Shown: one piece after another, positions 56,841 to 64,000 of the stretch
How positions within the stretch are numbered: the stretch's first letter is position 1
Layout of the letters: each line of letters opens with the position of its first letter
Source: Gammaproteobacteria bacterium MOLA455
GTDB taxonomy: Bacteria > Pseudomonadota > Gammaproteobacteria > Pseudomonadales > Porticoccaceae
NCBI GenBank assembly: GCA_000511875.1
Contig: AZIN01000004.1
Location: forward strand, 186,001-250,000
DNA: 64,000 nt
Reading direction: 5' to 3'
Program-made: the position numbers and the translations under genes
Notes under the pieces: model-generated
The model's input: only the letters and a program-made list of their open reading frames with translations
Told to the model about the DNA's origin: nothing
The model's database searches: none

Positions 56841-57113
56841 ATGCCAAATCCAGATAATCCAATATTAGTTGAATGGACGGATAGCGCACAACCAATTAGC
56901 GCTTGGATGTTCTTGGAGAACAAGCCGAGGTTAGAAGTCATACAGTGTGTGTCGGTTGGCTGGGTGGTTGGAGAAACGAATGAGGTTCTTATGCTGGCGC
57001 CTAATCTTGGTGATATTGAAAGTGGGGGTTCTGCTCAAGCATCTGGGTTTATTCGGATTCCTAAATCTGCAGTGACGCGTAGAGTTGAGCTGATGGCTTC
57101 CAATGCCGACTGA
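56841..57113 (+). CDS. Hypothetical protein, 90 aa
   Basis: Not recognised. A small soluble protein with a Trp-rich beta-like pattern (VEWTDSAQPISAWMFL, VSVGWVVGETNEVL) and an IRIPKSAV segment. It is closed by a strong terminator 17 bases after its stop, so it is probably the last gene of a small transcript that includes the zinc-ribbon fragment. Confidence 0.65.
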   Translation: MPNPDNPILVEWTDSAQPISAWMFLENKPRLEVIQCVSVGWVVGETNEVLMLAPNLGDIESGGSAQASGFIRIPKSAVTRRVELMASNAD

Positions 57114-57130
57114 CGTTCAATCTCTCCGTT

Positions 57131-57156
57131 AAAAGCGCCTTTTGGCGCTTTTTTTG
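57131..57156 (+). terminator. Rho-independent terminator
   Basis: AAAAGCGCC and GGCGCTTTT pair over a TTT loop and are followed by a T run. It insulates the SIR2 operon from upstream reading. Confidence 0.92.
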
Positions 57157-57209
57157 GTTATCGCGGCCATGAAGTCAAACTTCCTGTGCAGTGAAGGTAA
57201 TTGTTGTCT

Positions 57210-57229
57210 ACGGTTATTCTTAATACCGT
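57210..57229. promoter_or_regulatory. Palindrome upstream of SIR2 operon
   Basis: ACGGTTATT and AATACCGT form an imperfect inverted repeat with a one-base bulge and CTT centre. It sits 120 bases upstream of the leader ORF in the intergenic region and may be an operator. No clean sigma-70 promoter was found. Confidence 0.3.
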
Positions 57230-57332
57230 ATGCAATTGTTTCAACTGTAAGCTACTCAAATTCTCAGTATGGTCCTTGGCGTTCGCTTCATGCAGGTTTA
57301 TAGAATTAGGTAGTTAAGAGGTGATTATTTCA

Positions 57333-57401
57333 ATGGGTAGCAATAGTCCTAAGCCAAAACAGCGCCTAGCCAAAGTACTACTAGTCATGGGCCTAAACTA
57401 A
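57333..57401 (+). CDS. Short leader ORF coupled to SIR2 gene, 22 codons
   Basis: A 22-codon frame, rich in Lys, Leu and Val, starts at ATG with GAGGTG 7-8 bases upstream and ends in TAA whose final A is the first base of the SIR2 ATG (TAATG). This is the arrangement of a translationally coupled leader peptide or micro-protein. It could equally be a regulatory ORF whose translation opens the SIR2 start. Confidence 0.5.
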   Translation: MGSNSPKPKQRLAKVLLVMGLN

Positions 57402-58330
57402 TGAGTGAGAATCTGGTGCTACCAATGGTGCCTGAATTACCTTCAGAATTAGAAAATGCTGCCAAAGATGGTAGGTTAGTTTTGTTTGTTGGTGCAGGTG
57501 CCTCCATGCTTGTGGGTATGCCTTCCTGGCAAGAGCTAGCAACATGCGCTCTTAGTGACCTAGTTAAGATAAAAGAAATAGATTATGGCGAGAAACACCA
57601 ACTATCTGAACTCGACCCCAAGAAACAACTTTCTATTGCTGATCAAATTGCGCGAGATGCTGGCATGCAGCTTGAGCTAGGTGATCATCTAGTTCCGAAC
57701 AGAGACAGTAAAATATATGAGGTAATAAACTCGATAGGTGCAGTCTCAGTTACCACAAATTATGATCATGAATTAGCACCTATCCCCAAAATAGTCGTAA
57801 AAGGGGATGAAACTCCATCTACTGTTCGTCGAATTTCTGGGGCAGAAAACTTAGGTGGAAACTATCTGCGAGAACCTGGCACTGTAATTCACCTTCATGG
57901 TGATAAAGATGATTCACGAAACATGATTGTGACGACTAAAGATTACCTAGATCACTATGACCACCCGAAAGTAGCACACTTCCTGATGGAGTTGTTCAAA
58001 CATAACGTAGTGCTTTTTTTGGGTTATGGGCTCAAAGAATCAGAAATTTTAGAACATATATTGAGAAGATCTGGTGCTCGAAAGGATGTGCAGGAGCGGC
58101 GCCGTTTTACGCTTCAACCTTTTCTGAGTAAACAACGGCCCCTTTGTGAAAGGCTTGTTACTTATTACGAAGAGACATTTGGAGTTCATTTGATTGGTTA
58201 TAATATTGATGCCATTGGATACGACCAGTTAGAGCGCGTCATGATCAGTTGGGCTGATAAACTGAGCGTTAGACCATTATCGTTGGTAGACGAGATGGCA
58301 GTACTTGATGAGGTAATAGCCAATGAGTGA
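57401..58330 (+). CDS. SIR2-domain protein, candidate NADase effector
   Basis: A 309-residue stand-alone SIR2 (sirtuin-like, SIR2_2) domain. NAD-site residues are visible: LFVGAGAS (G31-S35), VTTNYD (T118-D122), and IHLHGD with the catalytic-type His H166. No zinc cysteines are seen, so deacetylase function is unlikely; related bacterial SIR2 domains degrade NAD+ when phage infection is sensed. It overlaps the next gene by 8 bases. Confidence 0.88.
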   Translation: MSENLVLPMVPELPSELENAAKDGRLVLFVGAGASMLVGMPSWQELATCALSDLVKIKEIDYGEKHQLSELDPKKQLSIADQIARDAGMQLELGDHLVPNRDSKIYEVINSIGAVSVTTNYDHELAPIPKIVVKGDETPSTVRRISGAENLGGNYLREPGTVIHLHGDKDDSRNMIVTTKDYLDHYDHPKVAHFLMELFKHNVVLFLGYGLKESEILEHILRRSGARKDVQERRRFTLQPFLSKQRPLCERLVTYYEETFGVHLIGYNIDAIGYDQLERVMISWADKLSVRPLSLVDEMAVLDEVIANE

Positions 58331-61133
58331 ACTCACTATTGCCGAACAAAACGCGCTTGAAAGTATAGTCACTAAACCCGAATTGCAGGCCTATTTCTTT
58401 AGCAAGATCAAAAAACTTAAATGGTTCGATGAAATTACCGCTAAAGGATTTCTAGCTCCTTCTAAGAATCCTCACCCCATAACTACCAAAGACCAATATA
58501 TCGAAACTCCGGGGTGGCATGCTTTAGAGTACCTAGTTACTACCTCCGAGCATCTAAAGCAGCCAGAGAATCGTAGCTATGCCAAGAAATTCTTAGCGGT
58601 AATACGCGAGGTAACGGACTCCGCTATTTCCGAGGGGTTTAGTAATTACAGAACATGGTGGCAATTTTCAAAAATTATTAGGTGCATTCCTCTAGACCTT
58701 ATAGATAAAGAGGATTTCGGCCGCATTCGTTTTTGGTTAGGTGACTTATTCGATAGAAGCCTTATAGGCAATGAACTTGGTGTTTGGCTCAGGGAGATGC
58801 TTGCCAATTATGTCGACGACGATAAGCCACATTTACTTTCGTTGATGAGCACAATCTTCGAAATAAAATCGGTGAAAAGTAGGTACTCTGAGGAGAAGTT
58901 AGAAGCAGCGCTTTTTATAGATGATTATCATGCTGAAAAACTCATCGATGCCATTGCCTATAGAGCAGGAGAGGTAATAGGTCTTGATGCTGTTGAACTG
59001 TTTGAATCTAAATTGCACTCTGCACTAGATATTCAGAACAATGACCGTTGGTCAGCAATTTGGCGTCCAGCAATCGAAGAACACGAACAAAATAGGACTA
59101 CTTATGATGCACTGGCCATAATGGTTAATGCTGTCAGAGAATCTATGGGAGCGTTTATACGGAACAATCCAGGAGAGGCAGGATCGCATTTAGACGAGCT
59201 AGTTTTAAATGAATCTCATATTAAGCGTCGGATAGGTATTTATATCGCCGCAAGTAACTTTAAAAACATCACGGAAGAAACGGTTTCAAACGTAGTTAAT
59301 GCAGATAACTTTATAGATCCCTACCTCCATGAGATGTGGTGGTTTCTTAATTGGAACTATTCCAATCTGATAGATGTTTACCAAGAAAGGGTCTTAGACG
59401 CGATAAGTAATATAAGCGTCAAAGACGAAGAAGGTAACGAGAGAGAGCAAGCAACTGCATATAAAAAATCCTTATGGCTATCCTCAATCAAAGAGGTTGA
59501 TGCATGTACTCAGGCGCTTTTTCAGCAGGCGTTTGATATTACAAAAACTGAACCCGATCATCCCGACTTTTCTAGCTATTCATCTAGTGGGTCAGTAATC
59601 CATGAATCGCCTATCGAGGTTACGGAGCTAAAAGTAATGCTCCAGAATTCTGAAGAGTTCATTCGTTATTTAAATGCTTATGATCACGTGGGTTTTTTGG
59701 ACGAGCCTGGTCTAGAAGGGCTGGTGAAGGCGTTTGGCGCGCTGATAACTGAAGTATTTGAAGAGCTTCCTTGTCATTTATCTGATTTTGTCCGATTAGA
59801 ACTACATTTTACCCATCAAATCTACACCGTTTTTTCAGGTACCTGGACCAATAAGCGTGATGTGGACTGGGAATTGTTCTGGACCTCTATATTAGTTTTT
59901 TCAGCCACCCTTATTAATGAGGAGAGTTTTTGGCTTAAATCTACAGACCAACCACAAGGAGCATTTGTAGCGAACAGACACTGGGTTATTGGTGGTCTGA
60001 GCAGGCTCATTGAATCTGGCTGTAAAAATGATGAACATGGCTTTCCGCTAATGTGCATTGAACCTGCCAAAGAGGTACTCGAGAAAATTCTGGTTCGCCA
60101 AAAAGGCGAGGACTTTTCTGTCACCAGTGATGCAGTTTCCATTTCGATAAATAGTCCCAGAGGTCGATGTCTGGAAGCGTATATCAACCTTGCGCTCTAT
60201 GAGTGCAGGAATAAACGGCCTGATAGCGTTAATCACGAAGATATATGGGCTACTTATGAACCTATATTCTCAGGAGAGCTTTTACGGAAAGAGCGAAATG
60301 AGTACGAGTTTGCAACACTAGTTGGAAATTATTTACTTAACTTCAGATATTTATCAGATTCTTGGGTTGATAGGAACTTGCCATCGATATTTGATGCATC
60401 AAATCACCAGGGCTGGCTTTGTGCTGTCCAAGGCTATTCTTATGTTGGCCGATATGATGAAAAAGCCTATGACTACCTTAAAACCTCTCGCGAATTCATT
60501 CGAATACTTGATAGTGAGGAGCTAAAGGATCGTGTCGAAGACCGCTATATTAACTTTATTGTCTTAGGTTATTACTATGAAAAAGAAGCCTTAGATGACG
60601 AAGGTAGCCTTATGGGTCTTCTTCTAGATAGAAATATACCGGAAGAGCTTAGCGCCGTCGTATGGTTCATTTGGACTCTGCGCAATGATGAACAGCCAAG
60701 AGTTAAAGCCATAGTTAATGAGCTATTTCCGAGGTTGCTACAAAATATTACGCTGAATACACAGGCTGGGCGTAAGCGCGCTTCCCGCCTTTGTCTCTGG
60801 GCTGATTTTTTTGATGAATTTGCCCCCGATGTGATTAGCTGGCTGCGCACAATTGCTAGCTATGCGGAGGAAGATTTTAATACTAGCCATATTATTGAGG
60901 CGTTAGCACGCCTTAGTGAAACCGATGCAATGGAAGCCTATCACCTTTGGATGCTTGTGCTACAAAGTCGAATCTACGATTATCCCGATGAACCGATCAA
61001 AGTAATATTTCGAAATCTGGTTGATGCCGGGCCAGCTGGCAAAAGGGCCGCCAAAGATATTGCTGGGCGTTACTATACATTTGGCACAAGCCGCCCCCTA
61101 GGCTGGTTAAATGAAATTATTGAATCGCAATAG
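58323..61133 (+). CDS. Large partner of SIR2 protein, 936 aa, unknown family
   Basis: A 936-residue soluble, mostly helical protein with no recognisable family. No Walker A (GxxxxGK[ST]), PIWI, HerA or helicase motif was found on reading. Trp/Tyr-rich segments and an even acidic/hydrophobic alternation suggest a helical-repeat scaffold, and the C-terminal part (KRAAKDIAGRYYTFG) is basic. It overlaps the SIR2 gene by 8 bases. By context it is the sensor or activator of the SIR2 effector. DUF4020-like sequence is a possibility that only a profile search can settle. Confidence 0.8.
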   Translation: MSELTIAEQNALESIVTKPELQAYFFSKIKKLKWFDEITAKGFLAPSKNPHPITTKDQYIETPGWHALEYLVTTSEHLKQPENRSYAKKFLAVIREVTDSAISEGFSNYRTWWQFSKIIRCIPLDLIDKEDFGRIRFWLGDLFDRSLIGNELGVWLREMLANYVDDDKPHLLSLMSTIFEIKSVKSRYSEEKLEAALFIDDYHAEKLIDAIAYRAGEVIGLDAVELFESKLHSALDIQNNDRWSAIWRPAIEEHEQNRTTYDALAIMVNAVRESMGAFIRNNPGEAGSHLDELVLNESHIKRRIGIYIAASNFKNITEETVSNVVNADNFIDPYLHEMWWFLNWNYSNLIDVYQERVLDAISNISVKDEEGNEREQATAYKKSLWLSSIKEVDACTQALFQQAFDITKTEPDHPDFSSYSSSGSVIHESPIEVTELKVMLQNSEEFIRYLNAYDHVGFLDEPGLEGLVKAFGALITEVFEELPCHLSDFVRLELHFTHQIYTVFSGTWTNKRDVDWELFWTSILVFSATLINEESFWLKSTDQPQGAFVANRHWVIGGLSRLIESGCKNDEHGFPLMCIEPAKEVLEKILVRQKGEDFSVTSDAVSISINSPRGRCLEAYINLALYECRNKRPDSVNHEDIWATYEPIFSGELLRKERNEYEFATLVGNYLLNFRYLSDSWVDRNLPSIFDASNHQGWLCAVQGYSYVGRYDEKAYDYLKTSREFIRILDSEELKDRVEDRYINFIVLGYYYEKEALDDEGSLMGLLLDRNIPEELSAVVWFIWTLRNDEQPRVKAIVNELFPRLLQNITLNTQAGRKRASRLCLWADFFDEFAPDVISWLRTIASYAEEDFNTSHIIEALARLSETDAMEAYHLWMLVLQSRIYDYPDEPIKVIFRNLVDAGPAGKRAAKDIAGRYYTFGTSRPLGWLNEIIESQ

Positions 61134-61339
61134 ACGCCACAGACACCGGAATGTTTTACTACATATTGCAGCCTGTCGAAATATTGTCTGATGGCTTAGG
61201 ACTGTTCGCTTAAAAAAACAATCCAACAAATAGAGCTTCCGGAAAAGGCAGCGGGTATTTCAAGAGTAATTTGGCTAGTAATTTCCGCTAGTGCGCTATA
61301 GAGATTCGCACTTCAACATCACTTATTGGAGGTTCGTGT

Positions 61340-61552
61340 ATGAAAGTCGAGAAGGATGCCAGTCTTAACAGCCGTGCAACTAGAATTCTCTCAGAGTTAC
61401 ATTCACCCAAAGCCTCGACCTTAATTACTGAACATGACCAACGTCGAGCGCAGATATTGAAGGGCATAGCAAAAGGAGAGTGCGATATTGATGAGGGCCG
61501 TTGTTTTACGCATTGCGAAGCGCAGGATAAGCTTAAAATTTGGCTTGAGTAA
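61340..61552 (+). CDS. Small antitoxin-like protein, 70 aa
   Basis: A 70-residue protein with TTGGAGG well placed before the ATG. The C-terminal RRAQILKGIAKGECDIDEGRCFTH and AQDKLKIWL resemble the C-terminal part of ParD/RelB-type antitoxins, but the match is weak. No toxin gene follows. It may be an orphan antitoxin or regulator. Confidence 0.55.
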   Translation: MKVEKDASLNSRATRILSELHSPKASTLITEHDQRRAQILKGIAKGECDIDEGRCFTHCEAQDKLKIWLE

Positions 61553-61667
61553 TCCAGGGCCCTATGTATTTTGATGTGTATTTGTTGGTAGCTGGTTTTA
61601 TTGAGATTCCTCGTCGCTTTGTTCCGTCAGGGTGACAGTTTTTTTAGGTAATGGGCTCCAGCCTTCG

Positions 61668-61838
61668 CTGGAGTGACGTGGTGATTGGGTTAATCACCCA
61701 AACAACGACTTCAACGCCGCCAACGACTCTTCCCCTTCAGACTGATTCTCCTCCGGACTCAGCTCCTCATCATCACCATCACCAATCTGAATCAAATCAT
61801 CTTCAGACAATTCATCAATAAACCGACTCGGCGTAATG
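61668..61838. repeat. Duplicated rep 3' end, copy A (divergent)
   Basis: Begins with CTGGAGTGACGTGG and recurs from 63528 at an offset of 1860 bases. The shared non-coding part is nearly identical, the coding part has diverged and carries two extra codons, so the copy is older or came from a related strain. Confidence 0.9.
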
Positions 61839-61840
61839 GG
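61694..61840 (-). pseudogene. C-terminal fragment of a Rep-type helicase
   Basis: On the minus strand the frame ends in the same ALKSLFG stop as the rep gene at 63554, and reads PITPSRFIDELSEDDLIQIG upstream, about 80% identical in protein. The upstream part is lost: sequence from about 61841 on is unrelated. It is a severed helicase tail left beside the fic gene. Confidence 0.88.
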
Positions 61841-61870
61841 TGCTTTTCTGGCGGGAAATTAATACGTTAT

Positions 61871-61890
61871 TTTCCTTATCTACAAGGAAA
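61871..61890. promoter_or_regulatory. Perfect inverted repeat upstream of fic gene
   Basis: TTTCCTT and AAGGAAA flank ATCTAC, 70-90 bases before the Fic gene, inside an AT-rich likely promoter region. The Fic protein has an AbiEi-like winged-helix N-terminus, a class that often binds its own promoter through such repeats, so self-regulation is plausible. Confidence 0.5.
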
Positions 61891-61958
61891 TTCATCGAAT
61901 AAATACACTTTAATCACCTAAAAGTTTATTATATGACATTATATTCCTCAATAAGGCA

Positions 61959-63476
61959 ATGGATGCGCGGCTTATGACAACTTTATCCCTTTATTTTCCC
62001 CAGACTAAGGGGGACTCCAATCGACTGTCTCGCCAAGTGGCAAAGGGGCAGTTGCTGCGTATTCGCTCGGGTGTCTATACCGATGAACTCGACCCTGCTA
62101 ATTGGCCGTTTCTGCTGGAAAGCCGTTGGTATGAAGTCGTTAAAGCCCTGTGTCCGGCGGGAACCATTGCTGCGTATCGTACTGCGATTGAGCTGCGGCC
62201 AGTGGATGGGCGGGTATTTCTCGCAGCGCCAATTGGTAGACGCAAGACTATAGTGGTGCATTCCAGCTTAACGCTTCAACTCTTACCTGCTGATACGGAG
62301 TTGGGAACCGAACCCTTTTTACCGGATTTTTTTCGCAGTAATCCTGCACGTCAATGTTTGGAGAATCTGAATCGCTCCCGCGGTGCCCGTAAAATTATAG
62401 ACAAGGCGCTGGGTGAAGAGGGGGTGGAGTTAATGTTGATTGAGCGCCTTAGCCGTTACGGTGAGGATGAGCTAAACCGACTTCGTGATGAGGCTGCTGT
62501 CCTTGCCAAACCATTGGCTATGACGGCGGAGTTTAATTTGCTGAATAAGAAAATCAGCACTTTGCTGTCTAGTCACCAAAACAATGGTAGCTTGATCACA
62601 CCGCAAGGCTTGGCTACGGCTCAAAAAGTACCCTTTGATAGTCATCGGCTGGCGCTGTTTAGTCGGTTGGCGGATTACTTGGGCGGTTGTGAGTTAACCG
62701 TGGAACCCTTCGGCAACAATACGGGGGCTTGGAGACATTTAAGTTTTTTCGAGAGTTACTTTTCTAATTACATTGAAGGCACAGAGTTTCTGATTGAAGA
62801 AGCCGAGCAAATTATTTTTGATCGATCAGCAGTGGTCAATCGCCATGAAGATAGTCACGATGTAATGGCAGTTTATGATCTGGTATTCGATCAGCAGGAA
62901 ATGATGGCAACCCCAAGCAGTGCTCAGTCGTTTATCGACATGATCCAAGGGCGCCACGAACTGATCATGAAAGAGCGGCCGAGCAAAAGGCCGGGTCAAT
63001 TGAAAGAAAAAATTAATAAGGCGGGAAACACTGTATTTGTTTCTCCGCAGAACCTGATAGGCACGCTTACTCAAGCCATGGATATCTATATGAGGCTCCC
63101 GCCGGGACTGGCGCGGGCTATTTATATCCATTTTGTGCTGGCGGAGTGCCACCCTATGGATGACGGTAATGGGCGTTTGGCGCGAATTTTTATGAATGCC
63201 GAAATGGCTTCCCAATCGCTATGTAAAATTATAGTGCCAACGGTGCATCGCGATAGCTACCTTAACGGTTTGCGTGCCGCTACTCGCAGTGGACAATTCA
63301 GGACAATAGTAAAGGTCATTCACCAGCTGCATCGCTACAGTGCTAGTCTGCCGTGGTTAGATTACGGCGAGGCTCTGGTGACCCTCAGGGCAGATGGGGC
63401 TGACAAAACGCCAGATGAAGGTGTAGCGACGTTCAACCGTAAAATCAATCAGTGGTATCAATCTTATCCAGCCTAA
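61959..63476 (+). CDS. Fic-family protein with AbiEi-like N-terminal domain
   Basis: A 505-residue protein that would transfer AMP (or a similar group) to a protein. N-terminal ~180 residues resemble an AbiEi-type regulator (RQVAKGQLLRIRSGVYTDE). The Fic active-site loop HPMDDGNGRLAR has catalytic H398 and anchor R406; F is replaced by M400 in the motif. An inhibitory S/TxxxE(G/N) motif is S269-N-Y-I-E273-G274, so it is self-inhibited by an internal helix. ATG at 61959 or at 61974 may be the start; the latter gives a more family-like MTTLSLYFPQ. It is flanked by two copies of the rep 3' end. Confidence 0.92.
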   Translation: MDARLMTTLSLYFPQTKGDSNRLSRQVAKGQLLRIRSGVYTDELDPANWPFLLESRWYEVVKALCPAGTIAAYRTAIELRPVDGRVFLAAPIGRRKTIVVHSSLTLQLLPADTELGTEPFLPDFFRSNPARQCLENLNRSRGARKIIDKALGEEGVELMLIERLSRYGEDELNRLRDEAAVLAKPLAMTAEFNLLNKKISTLLSSHQNNGSLITPQGLATAQKVPFDSHRLALFSRLADYLGGCELTVEPFGNNTGAWRHLSFFESYFSNYIEGTEFLIEEAEQIIFDRSAVVNRHEDSHDVMAVYDLVFDQQEMMATPSSAQSFIDMIQGRHELIMKERPSKRPGQLKEKINKAGNTVFVSPQNLIGTLTQAMDIYMRLPPGLARAIYIHFVLAECHPMDDGNGRLARIFMNAEMASQSLCKIIVPTVHRDSYLNGLRAATRSGQFRTIVKVIHQLHRYSASLPWLDYGEALVTLRADGADKTPDEGVATFNRKINQWYQSYPA

Positions 63477-63527
63477 AACGGTTTGTGGTCAAACCTTCCT
63501 CGGGTAGCAGAAAAGGACGTTCTTTCT

Positions 63528-63692
63528 CTGGAGTGACGTGGTGATTGGGTTAATCACCCAAACAACGACTTCAATGCCGCCAACGATTCCTCGCCCTTAG
63601 CTTGATTCTCTTCTTTGCTCATTTCAACACCACCGCCAATCCGAATCAAATCATCCTCTGGCAACTCATCGACAAAACGACTTGGGGTCGTT
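63528..63692. repeat. Duplicated rep 3' end, copy B (in intact gene)
   Basis: Partner of the copy at 61668-61838, at a constant offset of 1860 bases in the non-coding part. It includes the CTGGAGTGACG and TTAATCACCC sequences after the stop and the last ~45 codons of rep. Confidence 0.88.
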
Positions 63693-64000
63693 GGCGACGT
63701 ATCGCCAAACTGGGTTCGCTGTCTGGCGCTGGTCATGGTTAGCGTTCGCTGGGCTCTGGTAATCCCGACATAGGCAAGGCGACGCTCTTCTTCGATAGCG
63801 CCACCTTCAACACTGTTTTTATGGGGCAGTATGTCTTCTTCCATACCCACCATAAACACATGCAAAAACTCCAATCCCTTCGCCGCGTGCAATGTCATCA
63901 GCTGGACTTTGTCGTCGGCAGATTCTTCCTTTTCACGGTCGAGTAGGTCTCGCAGGATCAGCTTAGAGATGGCGTTTTCAATTTTCGTGTCGCCTTTTTC
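63554..64000 (-). CDS. rep: ATP-dependent DNA helicase Rep, C-terminal part (cut by window edge)
   Basis: The last ~149 residues of a UvrD/Rep superfamily I helicase; the open frame runs to the right edge, so the start is outside the window. Motif V/VI region is visible: MTLHAAKGLEF, then VGMEEDILPH, EERRLAYVGITRAQ. The closing PSRFVDELPEDDL matches the Rep rather than the UvrD type. It helps replication forks past DNA-bound obstacles. The island ends at its 3' end. Confidence 0.93.
   Translation of the reverse strand, partial: EKGDTKIENAISKLILRDLLDREKEESADDKVQLMTLHAAKGLEFLHVFMVGMEEDILPHKNSVEGGAIEEERRLAYVGITRAQRTLTMTSARQRTQFGDTSPTTPSRFVDELPEDDLIRIGGGVEMSKEENQAKGEESLAALKSLFG

Overview
The window reads as a chromosomal segment of a marine-type gammaproteobacterium, probably Cellvibrionales/SAR92-like or a neighbour of the pseudomonads. 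The evidence is gene order rather than a database match: ligA directly after a stop codon, a ubiG-mupP-yciK string as in Pseudomonas, the fused tyrA-aroA gene in front of cmk-rpsA-ihfB, and many TonB-dependent receptors. TTG starts are common. No rRNA, tRNA, CRISPR array or transposase gene was seen.

Region 1 (1-9.2 kb) is housekeeping: ligA, a small unknown gene, a small membrane protein, an MFS permease, then a leftward block with a SpoU/TrmH rRNA methyltransferase, a DUF2520 Rossmann protein, pdxJ, a periplasmic cyclophilin, an SH3-domain membrane protein, a YciI-like protein and a VC0807-like membrane protein.

Region 2 (9.4-20.7 kb) is an unusual rightward cluster: a thiamine-diphosphate enzyme, two citrate-synthase-fold proteins that have both lost the catalytic His/His/Asp residues, a TonB-dependent receptor, a periplasmic binding protein, and a 1533-residue hybrid histidine kinase ending in GGDEF and EAL domains. 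It looks like uptake, chemistry and sensing of one unknown substrate.

Region 3 (20.7-37.0 kb) is core: yciO, scpA, scpB, rluB; leftward yciK, mupP, ubiG and an MTA/SAH deaminase; then rightward gyrA, pheA, tyrA-aroA, cmk, rpsA and ihfB. serC and hisC, which pseudomonads carry in this string, are absent.

Region 4 (37.0-63.5 kb) is an accessory island between ihfB and rep. It opens with toxin-antitoxin remnants (intact BrnT/BrnA, then a decayed RelE-type toxin with an intact antitoxin) bracketed by dispersed repeats. A FecI/FecR-type regulator pair, an STN/TonB receptor, two near-duplicate S9 peptidase-like proteins that have lost Ser and Asp of the triad, an MFS permease, a class-C serine hydrolase, an M17 aminopeptidase and an AONS-like PLP enzyme follow; this looks like a peptide-capture and breakdown locus. 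Then come an alpha/beta hydrolase bracketed by a duplicated gene 3' end, a frameshifted zinc-ribbon gene, a SIR2 protein with a 936-residue partner and a coupled 22-codon leader (candidate anti-phage system), a small antitoxin-like gene, and a Fic protein bracketed by a second duplicated 3' end, that of rep. The rep gene runs off the right edge.

The best candidates for undescribed biology are the SIR2 plus 936-residue operon, the TPP/citrate-synthase pseudoenzyme operon, the paired catalytically degenerate S9 proteins, and the repeated pattern of cargo flanked by a duplicated gene 3' end.
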